A stretch of 56,737 nucleotides of DNA from an uncultured Paludibacter sp. (GCA_937897985.1 CALCBD010000017.1:1-56737), one strand, 5' to 3'. Counted from the stretch's first letter, positions 24,050 to 34,364 are shown. Notes: generated by a model from the letters alone, not told the origin. Made by a program: numbers and translations.

Positions 24050-26095
24050 TTAATTATAAGTCGGTAACGTTGAATACTCTTTTGAATACCTGAGGTTCTG
24101 ATCAGTATAATTTTCGTCGTATGAAATTCTGACATCTGTTATCCGGTTATTATCGTCTTTAATAAGAGTATACACCGGATTTACGAAACCGCGATAAGGT
24201 GCCAGATTTAATTTTTTATACCTGTCGAGCACTTCGGCATGAAGTTCCGGATTTACTTTCACAGCATACTTTTCGACCAGCAATTTGGCAGCTTCGAAAT
24301 CGCCTGTAGAGCGAATGCGTTGAATTTCAGCTAATAATTCGCCAAACAACAGGCGAAGTTTTTCATAATCATTGATAACAACAAAAGTTTCACCGTCACG
24401 TTTTTTCAGCTCAATAACATTATTTGCTTTACCTTTTTCAAAAGTCCATGCAGCAATCAGCTGCCGGTTACGCATGTGTGCTTCCTCAATGTTTTTGCCG
24501 GCCTGGATGCGTGTTAGCTGGGTCATTAAGCCATTCATAATGAATTGATAATATTCTGCTTTGTAAGCATCCTTGTCAGGCAATAAATTTAATTCTAGCA
24601 TTTTCGGATCGCCCATATAATAAAGCCCGAAGAGATCGGCACGTGCTTCTTCGATGGTCGAACCGTAGGCTTTCAGAGCGTCCGGATCGACTCCCGGAAG
24701 CAATTTACCCGAACCATGTCCCAGACATTCGTGAAGGTCGGTATGTAAATTATTGGTCAGTGACGCAAATTTCTTTGCTCTTTCACGCTCGGTTTCACTC
24801 CACATAAATTCTTCTGCAAATCCATTGTCAAGCGAAGCCTGATCGTATGCTTCGGTTATATTTTCTATAGTAACCGATTTTGATCCGTGTTCAGCCCTGA
24901 TCCAGTTGGCATTAGGTAAATTGATGCCAATCGGTGTGGCCGGATAACAATCGCCGGCAAGCATTGCTGCATTTATTACCTTTGCCGAAACTCCTTTCAC
25001 TTTTTCTTTTTTAAATTGTCGATCTACGGGTGAGTGATCTTCAAACCATTGAGCATTTTCACTAATTATGCCGGTTCGTTTGGTACCTTCGGTGTCTTTA
25101 AAATTTACCATCGATTCCCAGCTTGCTTTCATTCCGAGCGGGTCGCCGTATGATTCGATAAATCCGTTCACAAAGTCGACCTGTGATGCCAGATCTTCGA
25201 CCCAAAGTATAGAATATTCATCGAATGTTTTCAAATCACCTGTCTGATAAAACTTTATTAATGATTTGATGACTTCCTTTTGTTTGTCATTCTCAGCAAC
25301 GGCAATTGCTTTTTCGAGCCATTCAATAATTCTTTCAATGGCTTTTGAATACATTCCGCCGACCTTGTAAGTTTTTTCAAAAATTTTTCCGTTTTCTTTG
25401 ACTAATTTACTGTTCAACCCGTACGAAACCGGTGTTTTATCATTCGGATCTTTCATTTTGGAGTAAAAATTCTCCACTTCATCCTGATTGACACCTTCGT
25501 AATAATTATTTCCGGAGGTTAAAATCAGATCAACACCTTCCGCCTGATTGGTTCTTTTAGGATAAACTGCAGGATCAAAAATCACCTGAGTCAGTTTTTG
25601 AATAAAATGCTCAGGCGTTTCCCCGTTTTCCATCATCGGTCTGAATTTTTCTTCACCAATCGAAAGAATTGAATTTTTAAAGAAATCTTCGCTGAATTCA
25701 GGTATAAATTTATCCTCGGAATAGTGATGATGAATGCCGTTCCCCATCCAGATTCTTTTCAGATAGAAAGTCAGATTTTTGAAATCCTCACTTTCTTTGT
25801 CACCTTTGTATCCGGTATAAATAGTTTCCAATGTGCGACGAACAGCCAGATTGTAGCGGTTGTTCTGATCGTAAAGTATATCCCTGCCTTCGAGCGCAGC
25901 CTGCGACAGGTAATAGATGAACTCTTTTTGCCGGAGCGACAGCGATTCAAAACCAGGAACTCTGTATCTCAGAATCTCTATATCAGCAAATTGATCGACA
26001 TGATAGTTGAATTTTTCGATGGATGGCGTAGCATCTTTCGTGCTGCTGCAGGCAATAAGGGCTATTGACATAAGTAGATAGATTGTTTTTTTCAT
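24050..26095 (-). CDS. Dipeptidyl-peptidase III-like (M49) lipoprotein
   Basis: A 681-aa zinc peptidase when started at ATG 26095, which gives a lipoprotein signal (MKKTIYLLMSIALIACSS, lipidated Cys16). The M49 zinc motif HECLGH is at 455-460 and the third ligand is in EEARADLFG (482-490). M49 enzymes remove dipeptides from peptide N-termini. In databases, Bacteroidetes relatives are sometimes called dihydrofolate reductase; nothing in this sequence supports that. It is probably periplasmic and membrane-anchored. A TACTTTTG promoter box lies at 26145-26152. Confidence 0.93.
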   Translation of the reverse strand: MKKTIYLLMSIALIACSSTKDATPSIEKFNYHVDQFADIEILRYRVPGFESLSLRQKEFIYYLSQAALEGRDILYDQNNRYNLAVRRTLETIYTGYKGDKESEDFKNLTFYLKRIWMGNGIHHHYSEDKFIPEFSEDFFKNSILSIGEEKFRPMMENGETPEHFIQKLTQVIFDPAVYPKRTNQAEGVDLILTSGNNYYEGVNQDEVENFYSKMKDPNDKTPVSYGLNSKLVKENGKIFEKTYKVGGMYSKAIERIIEWLEKAIAVAENDKQKEVIKSLIKFYQTGDLKTFDEYSILWVEDLASQVDFVNGFIESYGDPLGMKASWESMVNFKDTEGTKRTGIISENAQWFEDHSPVDRQFKKEKVKGVSAKVINAAMLAGDCYPATPIGINLPNANWIRAEHGSKSVTIENITEAYDQASLDNGFAEEFMWSETERERAKKFASLTNNLHTDLHECLGHGSGKLLPGVDPDALKAYGSTIEEARADLFGLYYMGDPKMLELNLLPDKDAYKAEYYQFIMNGLMTQLTRIQAGKNIEEAHMRNRQLIAAWTFEKGKANNVIELKKRDGETFVVINDYEKLRLLFGELLAEIQRIRSTGDFEAAKLLVEKYAVKVNPELHAEVLDRYKKLNLAPYRGFVNPVYTLIKDDNNRITDVRISYDENYTDQNLRYSKEYSTLPTYN

Positions 26096-26144
26096 AAAAT
26101 TACAAATTAGAAACATAATTATTTCACAATTGTTTATTGAATGG

Positions 26145-26152
26145 CAAAAGTA
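26145..26152 (-). promoter_or_regulatory. Promoter -7 box of the M49 peptidase gene
   Basis: The minus strand reads TACTTTTG, 50 nt upstream of the start chosen at 26095. The longer frame starting at 26155 would begin upstream of this box, which supports the shorter start. Confidence 0.6.
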
Positions 26153-26243
26153 CAAAATTCAATGAAGATTCATGCCCGGTTATATCAGTTTTTTGTGTCA
26201 AAAAATAAAAAGTGATTCCTGCAGTATTTTAAAGCATATTATC

Positions 26244-26251
26244 TATTTTTG
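26244..26251 (+). promoter_or_regulatory. Promoter -7 box of the RecD-like helicase gene
   Basis: TATTTTTG ends 6 nt before the ATG at 26257. Transcription would start at or very near the start codon, so the mRNA may be leaderless. Confidence 0.6.
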
Positions 26252-26256
26252 CAGTT

Positions 26257-27657
26257 ATGTTACATAATTTTATCTCCGCAAAAATTCTTGCAGAATTGCC
26301 TTTTCAGCCCACAACTGAGCAAAACAGCCTGATTGAAAAATTGGGTGAATTTCTGATGTCGACCGATAATGAAAAGCTTTTTCTGCTGAAAGGCTATGCT
26401 GGAACCGGTAAAACTTCGGTGGTCAGTGCATTGGTTCGGGCTATGAATGCATTGCAGCAAAAAACAATATTACTGGCACCAACCGGTCGGGCCGCAAAAG
26501 TTATTTCGGGATATTCCGGTTTCCCGGCTTTCACGATACATAAAAAAATCTACCGCCAGAAGTCAATGGCCGAATTCAGCTTTCAGATAGCCGATAATCT
26601 TCATAATCATACCCTTTTTATTGTCGACGAAGCTTCGATGATCTCAAATACCGGAACAGATTCGGCTTTTGGCTCCGGCAGATTACTCGACGATCTGGTT
26701 CAGTATGTTTACAGCGGCGAAGGTTGCAGTTTATTATTGCTTGGCGATACAGCTCAGTTACCTCCGGTAGCTCAGGTACATAGTCCGGCTCTGGAAAAAA
26801 ATCAGCTTGCAGCTTACGGGTTGAAAGTCACCGAATTTACACTTATACAGGTGGTTCGTCAGGCACTCGAAAGCGGAATTCTCTATCATGCCACCCGTCT
26901 CAGGGAAATGTTGCTTGAAGAAAATACCAATCAGTTTCCGGTATTTGAGACGGAAGGTTTTAAAGATATTAAGCATTTGAACGGAATGGATTTGATAGAT
27001 GAAATCCAACGTGCCTATAATGGAGTAGGGATGGAAGATACCATAGTAATTACCAGGTCAAACAGCAGATCGAACATTTATAACAATGGCATCCGAAACC
27101 GGGTACTGATGAAGGAAGATGTGCTTACCAACGGTGATTTACTGATGGTTACAAAAAATAACTATTTTTGGAACAAGCCATATAAAGAAATTGATTTCAT
27201 TGCCAACGGTGATATTCTTGAAGTGATGCGTGTGAAAAAACACCGCGAAATTTATGGTTTCCGTTTCGTGTTTTTAACCTTGCGCTCCGTTGACTACAAT
27301 TGGGAAATTGATGCCTGTGTATGGCTCGACATTTTGCAAAGTGCCACTCCGAAAGACGCTAACGATTTGCAGCAAAAGTTATTTGAAGCAATTGCCGAAG
27401 ATTATCCCGAAATAAAAAACCGTCGGTTGTTATTCAAAACAATTTACGAAAATGAGTTCTTTAATGCTTTACAGGTGAAGTTTGCCTATTCGGTCACCTG
27501 CCATAAAGCACAGGGTGGACAATGGAAAAAAGTTTTCATCGATCCTGGTCAGGTGGCTGATGATCAAATAAATAGTGATTTCTATCGCTGGATGTATACT
27601 GCTTTGACCCGTGCTACTGAAAATGTTTTTCTGGTGAACTTTCCGGGCGATAAATGA
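26257..27657 (+). CDS. RecD-like/UvrD-type DNA helicase
   Basis: A 466-aa superfamily 1 helicase. Walker A is GYAGTGKT (46-53), Walker B is IVDEASMI, motif III is LLLGDTAQLPPV, and the C-terminal UvrD_C_2-type block is VTCHKAQGGQWKKVFID followed by WMYTALTRA. It lacks the N-terminal domains of RecD2, so it is a compact AAA_30/UvrD_C_2 helicase as found in Bacteroidetes. It is probably involved in recombination or repair. It is monocistronic and divergent from the peptidase gene. Confidence 0.9.
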   Translation: MLHNFISAKILAELPFQPTTEQNSLIEKLGEFLMSTDNEKLFLLKGYAGTGKTSVVSALVRAMNALQQKTILLAPTGRAAKVISGYSGFPAFTIHKKIYRQKSMAEFSFQIADNLHNHTLFIVDEASMISNTGTDSAFGSGRLLDDLVQYVYSGEGCSLLLLGDTAQLPPVAQVHSPALEKNQLAAYGLKVTEFTLIQVVRQALESGILYHATRLREMLLEENTNQFPVFETEGFKDIKHLNGMDLIDEIQRAYNGVGMEDTIVITRSNSRSNIYNNGIRNRVLMKEDVLTNGDLLMVTKNNYFWNKPYKEIDFIANGDILEVMRVKKHREIYGFRFVFLTLRSVDYNWEIDACVWLDILQSATPKDANDLQQKLFEAIAEDYPEIKNRRLLFKTIYENEFFNALQVKFAYSVTCHKAQGGQWKKVFIDPGQVADDQINSDFYRWMYTALTRATENVFLVNFPGDK

Positions 27658-27947
27658 AGGAATTATACTTAAAATCAGTAGATATTTTATCTTAAAAATT
27701 AATATATTTTCATGTTTGTAATGATTATTATGACATATTTCAATTTTCAATGTGAATATAGTTTAAAATTATTACATGAGAGTTTAATATCAGTTAAATG
27801 TTTTTTCAGAAAAAATAATTGAGAATAAAATTTAAATTTTTACAATTTATTTTTGCTTTCTTTACACTCTCTTACATCAAATATAAAAAAACCCAAAAAA
27901 TATATACTTCAGGAATTATAAGTTACTCAATTAAAATTAATCCAGTT

Positions 27948-30839
27948 ATGAATGCTATTACAAAAAAGAAAGTAAGTGTATTGCTTCTACTTTCATTGGT
28001 ATTACTTCTACCCAATTGTAAAACAGATGAGTACGATTTGTCAAACGGAATCAACACTGAAATGACATTAGGTGGCGATTCTTTGTCTATGCCAATAGGG
28101 AAAACAAAACCAATTGTTTTGGGCGATATGTTGGATAGTCTGAATATTGATTTGTTAAAGAAATTAGATGACGGAACTTATTCTCTCAGGTTAAAAGATT
28201 CAGTCGGAGTAGAGATTAGTGCCATTAATCCGGTAAATGTTTCGGTTAATCCGATTGTAATCAGCCCGATTAATACCAATGTAGCCGACATTAAATTTCC
28301 TCTGATTCAGATTGATCCGGTACAGATGAATTCTAAAATCGATGTTCCTACAGCGAATACTAACGGGTTAACGCTGCCTGCGATCAACAGTTCGTACAAA
28401 AAGAGTGTAACCATTACGATGCCTTCGGGAGTGAGAGGATTGCAAAACTCAAACGGTGCGCTCAAAGCGAAAAATGTTGACATAACTTTCGGACCTTATG
28501 AAGCAGAAGGCGGGGAAACAGTAACTCAGTCAATCAATTTCAGTTTTGATGATGTACTGAAGAAAATCAATAAAATTTATTTTAAATCGAATACTGTTAC
28601 CGTGACTTTCGATAAGTCTGAAATCAGAAAAGTGGGATTTAATTCGTATGAAGATAAAATTGTGAGTTTCAGTATAGTATATCCTCCTGAATTCGTTTTA
28701 TCAAATGCTACAGGCAACGGAGCAAGCATTAGTCCCGACAAAAGAGCGTTTATCATTGATAATTCGGTTCTGCCCGATCAGGACATTGTAACTTTTACCT
28801 ACAAAGTGGCCAGTCTTGATTTATCGGGAGTTACCCAGAATCAGAAACTTGTTTATTCTCCTAATATACCTTATAATGTTAAATACAGTATTACGGGTCA
28901 TGCCGATCAAAATTCACCTGTGGTTAATAAAACAGCCGGAGTACAGGTTACTTTGAGTGCTACGCCTGCATTAGACGATTTGGACATTGAAACCAATCCG
29001 ATTATTTTAGCTCAAAAAGCAGGAAATTCTACCATCAATCAGGCAGTTAATAATTTACCGGTAGAGGTTGATCAGATCAATTCGTTAACTTTCAAAGATG
29101 GTGCAGCACTGAAACTGAAAATTGACAATCCGGGTATATCACCGTTTACTTTCTCGGCTGGTACCTGTACCATCCATCTTCCTGCAATGTTTGCGTTTAA
29201 ACCGTTTACAGGCTTAAATACAACTACCAATGTATTGACCATCCCTTATTCCGATTTATTTACGGAAAAGAATATCGGAATCTCGGGGATTAATTTAAAT
29301 AAAAAGGTGGTCAGTCAATCTATAACCGTAAATGATGCTTTGAGCTATAGTGTCGATAATCTGACTGTGGCAGGTGCAGTAACTAAACTAAGTACAACAC
29401 AGTCGATTGGATCCAAAAACCTGAATGTGAATGCAACAACTTCCGGTTTGGATGTAGCTAACGCTTCTGTGACTACCAACAAAATAAGTATCGATATTCC
29501 GACTCAGAATGTAGATTTTAAAGTTAATCAGTTTGTATTGACCGATGTGAAAAAAATAAATAATATTTCACTTAAAACGCCGGCCGAAATTACTTTAAAA
29601 ATCAATGTAGCCAACTTGCCATCAGGCATTGATTCACTTTTCTTTAATAATTACACCATTAAACTTCCGGCATCGATGAAATTCAAAACAGGAGATGTAA
29701 ATGTTAATAATGAAGTAATTATCAATCGTGGCTTCAAGGTACGCGACGGATTTACAAAGGTACTTACGCTCGAATCATTCGATTTCGGAACGAACGGATT
29801 AACACTTACCAACGGAAATTTTGTATTGAACGAAACGTTGAAATTAAGTGGTGGTGCATACATTAAGAATTCAAGTATCAATTCTTCCGAATTAAGCACA
29901 GTATCGGTCAATCCTACCATCACCATCGGGACAATACCAATTGCGAAAATTGAAGGACAGGTATCACCCAAAATTGACCCGATCAGTGAAGTGATAAAAG
30001 TTGATGTTCCGGAAATGCTGAAAAGCGGTGATAATAATTTGGACATTCAGCATCCGGTGATTACACTCGAAATCGGCAATACCATGGGCATTCCGGTCGA
30101 TCTGGCCATTAGTCTGATTCCTAAACGTAAAGGAGTTGCCATCGCCAATTCAACAATTAACACGACCATTTCGGTGGCTGCCGCACAGACTCTCGGAGAA
30201 TACACCTGGAGTAAATACTGGATTGCTAAAACCAACGACGGAGTTACCACCGGTTTTACACCTGTTATCATAGCCAATTTATCGGATATGCTTAAAACTT
30301 TCCCTGACGAAATTGAAGTACGCGCCACACCAACCATTACAGGTACGAATCATAAAGTTGATTTATATTCGAAGAAAAATGCTATGAATGTAAGGTATAC
30401 CATAAATGTTCCTCTGGATTTCGGACAAAATTTCAGAATTCAGTACCGCGATACAATTTCCGATTTACAGAAAAACCTGAGTGATTTCATTGACTATGCT
30501 AATCAGATTGATATAGTGGCAGTTGTGAAAAACCAGATTCCGATGGATTTGGGACTTAATCTGATACCATTGGATGTGAACAATAAAGTGATTACGGGCT
30601 TAACAATGAAAACCGGAGATAAAATAAAATCGTGTGATATCAATGGAAATTCTCAAACAAGTCTCATAACACTTGGATTGAAAGAAACAGAAACCGGAGC
30701 ATTGAGCAAACTTAATGCGTTCGATTATACGGTTAATGCCAGCAAAAACAGCACAGTAGCCGGATTACCTTTAAAATCAAGTCAAACAGTTGGTATAGAA
30801 TTAAGAGTCAGAATTCCGAAAGGTTTAACCATAAAATAG
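27948..30839 (+). CDS. Very large repetitive lipoprotein
   Basis: A 963-aa protein from ATG 27948 with a lipoprotein signal (SVLLLLSLVLLLPNCKT, lipidated Cys near residue 24). The rest is beta-rich, with repeated immunoglobulin-like phrasing: Asn-Pro-x-x-x-hydrophobic strands, Leu-Pro-Ala, and Thr/Ser/Asn-rich loops. It has few cysteines and no enzyme motif. Upstream frame from 27819 is rejected because it lacks a signal. The next gene is a DUF5723/TSP3/OmpA protein, and the two are probably co-expressed and interact at the outer membrane. No family is recognised; an adhesin or envelope scaffold is possible. Confidence 0.75.
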   Translation: MNAITKKKVSVLLLLSLVLLLPNCKTDEYDLSNGINTEMTLGGDSLSMPIGKTKPIVLGDMLDSLNIDLLKKLDDGTYSLRLKDSVGVEISAINPVNVSVNPIVISPINTNVADIKFPLIQIDPVQMNSKIDVPTANTNGLTLPAINSSYKKSVTITMPSGVRGLQNSNGALKAKNVDITFGPYEAEGGETVTQSINFSFDDVLKKINKIYFKSNTVTVTFDKSEIRKVGFNSYEDKIVSFSIVYPPEFVLSNATGNGASISPDKRAFIIDNSVLPDQDIVTFTYKVASLDLSGVTQNQKLVYSPNIPYNVKYSITGHADQNSPVVNKTAGVQVTLSATPALDDLDIETNPIILAQKAGNSTINQAVNNLPVEVDQINSLTFKDGAALKLKIDNPGISPFTFSAGTCTIHLPAMFAFKPFTGLNTTTNVLTIPYSDLFTEKNIGISGINLNKKVVSQSITVNDALSYSVDNLTVAGAVTKLSTTQSIGSKNLNVNATTSGLDVANASVTTNKISIDIPTQNVDFKVNQFVLTDVKKINNISLKTPAEITLKINVANLPSGIDSLFFNNYTIKLPASMKFKTGDVNVNNEVIINRGFKVRDGFTKVLTLESFDFGTNGLTLTNGNFVLNETLKLSGGAYIKNSSINSSELSTVSVNPTITIGTIPIAKIEGQVSPKIDPISEVIKVDVPEMLKSGDNNLDIQHPVITLEIGNTMGIPVDLAISLIPKRKGVAIANSTINTTISVAAAQTLGEYTWSKYWIAKTNDGVTTGFTPVIIANLSDMLKTFPDEIEVRATPTITGTNHKVDLYSKKNAMNVRYTINVPLDFGQNFRIQYRDTISDLQKNLSDFIDYANQIDIVAVVKNQIPMDLGLNLIPLDVNNKVITGLTMKTGDKIKSCDINGNSQTSLITLGLKETETGALSKLNAFDYTVNASKNSTVAGLPLKSSQTVGIELRVRIPKGLTIK

Positions 30840-30936
30840 GAATTATAAAACTTAACTCAGAACGATTTGAAGTAAATAAATTGAATCGTTTAACTAATAA
30901 AAAATCATAAATACTAACTTACAAATAAAGATATAT

Positions 30937-33447
30937 ATGAAAAGAGTAATTTTTTCGACCATAATAGCTGCTGTATCACTGTTAAGTCTCAGTGCTCAGG
31001 AAAACGTACATTCCATGTATTTCCTCAATGAATGGAGTCAGCGAAACACTTTGAATGCATCATTTGCCCCTGAAAACGGTTATTTCACGTTACCGGTTTT
31101 GGGTGGAATAGAAATAAGGCTGAATTCAAACTTCGGATTATCCACCTTTTTATATCCTCCGGTCGATAATTCGTTGAAATACATGACTTTTCTTAATAAA
31201 AATGTTGATGCAACCCTTTTTCTGGATAAATTATCTCCCATTTCGTCCTTTCAACAGAATTTAAATCTCAATTTATTTTCGCTGGGATTTTATGGCTCAC
31301 AAAACGGATTCTGGTCGTTCGGTCTTTCACTGAAGGAAAAAATGAACGTCAACCTTCCCAAGGATTTGTTCAGATTGATGAAATCAGGTATGACAGGTTC
31401 AACCAACTCATTCGATTTGAAAGGTATTTCAATTGAACAGACTAATTATGCTCAGGCTGCGTTAGGATATTCAAGAGAAATAAATTCTCAGATAAGGGTA
31501 GGGTTGACAGCCAAGTTGCTGTTCGGCTTATCTTCCGAAAGAATTGGCTACGATAAATTTGATGTGCTGTTAAATGCTGATAAATACAGTATTACTGCCA
31601 ACGGACAAACCCAAATGATTTCAGATATGGTATCATTTGAAAAAGACGGAGATTATAACGATCTGACGAAACCGGCTTTCAATACTTCAGGCCTGAAACC
31701 TTCGGGCACCGGCTTTGCTGTCGATTTGGGAGTAACCTACAAGCCAATACCAAAACTGACACTGGCAGCTGGTATCAATGATCTGGGTTCAATCAAATGG
31801 AAATCGGCTTCAATTCAGACTGCTGTTGCTGCATCAGATTTTATGTTCGATGGCTTCAGTGAAATCAATGGTGACAGCATTTCAGGTCAGTTGGATCAAT
31901 TAAAAGAAGATGCATCAAAATTGTTTAAATTTAAACCGGTTACAACATCTGAAAATTTGGTTGACAAATTGCCTTACAACCTGAATGTTTCTGCTGAATA
32001 CAGCTTGTTCAATAATGAAAATCACGATATTCTTGTTGGTTTACTTTACAGAAATTACAAATATGCTTCTCAGACCAATAATGATGTGATTGCGGCTCTT
32101 ACCTTAAAACCACTTTCATGGTTTACAGTTTCCGGAACAGCTCAAATTACCAATTCGGACTATAATAAATTCGGACTGGCTTTGAATATCTCGCCGAATT
32201 GGATTAATTTGTTCATAGCAGCTGATTATATCTCGCCAAAAGTGAATCCTCAGTATATACCCATCGACAATGTAAAATTAAATTTTGCAATTGGTGGAAG
32301 TATAGGATTGGGTCGGGGTAAGGATACCGACAAGGATGGTGTAAGCGATGCTAAAGATGCCTGCCCGCTGACCCCGAAAAATGTAAAGGTTGATAAAAAC
32401 GGATGTCCGCTCGATTCGGATGGTGATGGAGTCGCCGATTATCTTGATAAATGTCCCGATACACCGGCTGAAGCTTATAACAAGGTTGATGCTTATGGTT
32501 GTCCGGTTGATACCGACGGTGATGGAGTACCCGATTATCTTGACCGTTGTGCAAATACACCACTTGCAGCAAAAGGATTTATCGACGAAAAGGGTTGTCC
32601 GCTTGATTCGGATAAGGACGGAGTGCCCGATTACCTTGATAAATGTAATTCAACTCCTGCAAATGTGAAAGTTGATGCAAATGGTTGTCCGCTCGATTCG
32701 GATGGTGATGGTGTTGCTGATTATCTCGATAAATGTCCCGATACACCTAAAGCTGCCGGAAACATGGTAGATACAAACGGTTGCCCGTCTGATAGTGATG
32801 GCGATGGAGTGCCGGATTATCTCGACAAATGCCCTGACACACCTGCAGCTGCACGCACTGCTGTTGATGCAAACGGATGTGTTGTGGATACAGACGGTGA
32901 CGGAGTACCCGATATGATGGATAAATGTCCGAATACACCTGCCGAAGCAAAAGGAAAAGTAGATGAAAAGGGATGTCCGGTTGATTCGGATGGCGATGGT
33001 GTACCCGATTACGCCGACAATTGTCCGAAACTTGCTGGTGTTGCATCTAATCATGGTTGCCCTGAAGTCAGGAAAGAGGTTAAGGAGCTCTTCCGTAAAG
33101 CCCTGCAGGGAATTCAGTTTGAAACAGGTAAGGATGTAATTAAAAAAGAATCAAACCTTATTCTGAATCAAATTGTTAAAGTCCTGAATGATAATCCTTC
33201 TTATTTAATTGAAATTCAGGGACACACTGACAATACAGGCAAACCCGAAATGAACCTTGAGTTATCGGCAAAAAGAGCAAATGCAGTTCGTAACTATATG
33301 ATAGCGAATAAGATATCCGAAAATCGTATCACTGCTAAAGGATTTGGTGATACACGTCCGGTAGCAAGCAACGCTACTGCCCAGGGAAAAGCTAAAAACA
33401 GGAGAGTGGAATTCGTGGTTTCATTTCAGGAGATAAAATCAGAATAA
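30937..33447 (+). CDS. DUF5723/TSP3-repeat/OmpA-domain outer-membrane protein
   Basis: An 836-aa protein. Signal peptide (IAAVSLLSLSAQ), then a beta-barrel DUF5723-like domain (about 20-455). Eight thrombospondin type-3 repeats follow (about 462-708; DSDGDGVPDYLDKCPDTP pattern), probably calcium binding. The C-terminal OmpA domain binds peptidoglycan (718-836; IQGHTDNTG, LSAKRANAV, GFGDTRPVA, KNRRVEF). It thus links the outer membrane to the cell wall. A long lipoprotein gene precedes it and a strong terminator follows. Confidence 0.9.
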   Translation: MKRVIFSTIIAAVSLLSLSAQENVHSMYFLNEWSQRNTLNASFAPENGYFTLPVLGGIEIRLNSNFGLSTFLYPPVDNSLKYMTFLNKNVDATLFLDKLSPISSFQQNLNLNLFSLGFYGSQNGFWSFGLSLKEKMNVNLPKDLFRLMKSGMTGSTNSFDLKGISIEQTNYAQAALGYSREINSQIRVGLTAKLLFGLSSERIGYDKFDVLLNADKYSITANGQTQMISDMVSFEKDGDYNDLTKPAFNTSGLKPSGTGFAVDLGVTYKPIPKLTLAAGINDLGSIKWKSASIQTAVAASDFMFDGFSEINGDSISGQLDQLKEDASKLFKFKPVTTSENLVDKLPYNLNVSAEYSLFNNENHDILVGLLYRNYKYASQTNNDVIAALTLKPLSWFTVSGTAQITNSDYNKFGLALNISPNWINLFIAADYISPKVNPQYIPIDNVKLNFAIGGSIGLGRGKDTDKDGVSDAKDACPLTPKNVKVDKNGCPLDSDGDGVADYLDKCPDTPAEAYNKVDAYGCPVDTDGDGVPDYLDRCANTPLAAKGFIDEKGCPLDSDKDGVPDYLDKCNSTPANVKVDANGCPLDSDGDGVADYLDKCPDTPKAAGNMVDTNGCPSDSDGDGVPDYLDKCPDTPAAARTAVDANGCVVDTDGDGVPDMMDKCPNTPAEAKGKVDEKGCPVDSDGDGVPDYADNCPKLAGVASNHGCPEVRKEVKELFRKALQGIQFETGKDVIKKESNLILNQIVKVLNDNPSYLIEIQGHTDNTGKPEMNLELSAKRANAVRNYMIANKISENRITAKGFGDTRPVASNATAQGKAKNRRVEFVVSFQEIKSE
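32322..33061 (+). repeat. Eight TSP3-encoding tandem repeats
   Basis: Within the OmpA-type gene, eight units of about 90-97 bp encode Asp-rich calcium-binding repeats, each with a Cys pair (CPxTP and GCPx). Unit spacing is regular and the DNA is similar between units, so the number may vary between strains. Confidence 0.85.
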
Positions 33448-33466
33448 TTAAACTGGTTCATTTTAT

Positions 33467-33497
33467 AAAGGAGTTGAAAGTTCAACTCCTTTTTTAT
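33467..33497 (+). terminator. Terminator after the OmpA-type gene
   Basis: AAAGGAGTTGAA (33467-33478) pairs with TTCAACTCCTTT (33481-33492) with a 2-nt spacer, followed by a T run. It is about 20 nt after the stop codon. Confidence 0.85.
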
Positions 33498-33541
33498 TGT
33501 AAATATTGAAGAAAAAATATTGTTTTTTGCTTGTATTTTAA

Positions 33542-33549
33542 TACTTTTG
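33542..33549 (+). promoter_or_regulatory. Promoter -7 box of yebC
   Basis: TACTTTTG matches TAnnTTTG, with a T-rich upstream stretch. It lies about 75 nt before the yebC start. Confidence 0.6.
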
Positions 33550-33623
33550 CGCACCGAAACTGAAATTCGGTTTATGTACCGGGTTTTTTAATAAGAAAAT
33601 AAAAATCAGTAAAATATATATTT

Positions 33624-34337
33624 ATGGGAAGAGCGTTTGAATATAGAAAAGCTACAAAAATGAAAAGATGGGGCAATATGGCCCGTGTATTTACAAAATT
33701 AGGAAAACAAATTACCATAGCTGTTCGTGAAGGCGGCCCTGAACCTGACACAAATCCGCGACTCAGAGTTTTAATTCAACAGTCGAAGAAGGAAAATATG
33801 CCTAAAGAGAATGTTGAAAGGGCAATAAAAAAAGCTACTTCGAAGGATGAGGCCGACTACAAAGAAATGGTTTACGAAGGTTACGGACCCAATGGTATCG
33901 CTATTGTGGTGGAAACGGCTACCGACAATCCTACACGAACTGTTGCCAATATACGCAGTTATTTCAACCGTTATGGCGGATCGTTGGGAACGACAGGCTC
34001 GTTACAATTCCTTTTTGATCACAAATGCGTATTCAAAATTGCCCCGAAAGCGAATTATTCACTCGAAGATCTTGAACTCGAACTTATTGACTTCGGAGTA
34101 GATGAACTGGTTGAAGATGAAGACGCTATCATTTTGTATGGCGAATTTCAATCCTATTCAACCATACAAAAATACCTCGAAGAAAATGAATTTGAAATTT
34201 TCAGTGCTGAGTTCGAAAGAATACCAAACGATATGAAAGAACTGAATGAAGAACAAAAAGCACAGGTAATGAAATTGCTGGAGAAGATTGAAGATGACGA
34301 AGATGTGCAGAATGTGTTTCATAACATGGTGGAATAA
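33624..34337 (+). CDS. yebC: YebC/PmpR family regulator
   Basis: A 237-aa protein of the YebC/TACO1 family. The N-terminus MGRAFEYRKATKMKRW is the Bacteroidetes version of the family start, followed by VREGGPEPDTNPRLR, YEGYGPNGIAIVVETATDNP, and NRYGGSLGTTGSLQFLF. It has been linked to transcription control and to relieving ribosome stalls. The C-terminus is acidic. It shares a bidirectional terminator with tRNA-Arg. Confidence 0.95.
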   Translation: MGRAFEYRKATKMKRWGNMARVFTKLGKQITIAVREGGPEPDTNPRLRVLIQQSKKENMPKENVERAIKKATSKDEADYKEMVYEGYGPNGIAIVVETATDNPTRTVANIRSYFNRYGGSLGTTGSLQFLFDHKCVFKIAPKANYSLEDLELELIDFGVDELVEDEDAIILYGEFQSYSTIQKYLEENEFEIFSAEFERIPNDMKELNEEQKAQVMKLLEKIEDDEDVQNVFHNMVE

Positions 34338-34364
34338 AACAACGGATACGACAATCAGTAAAAT

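Noticed and set aside
24050..26095. Dihydrofolate reductase label often given to this protein type
   Set aside because: HECLGH and EEARAD show an M49 zinc peptidase; no reductase motif is present.
26096..26155. Longer start for the M49 peptidase
   Set aside because: It lies upstream of the likely promoter box and hides the lipoprotein signal; ATG 26095 is preferred.
32322..33061. Repeat array in the OmpA-type gene as a CRISPR
   Set aside because: The repeats are in frame and encode TSP3 units; there are no unique spacers.
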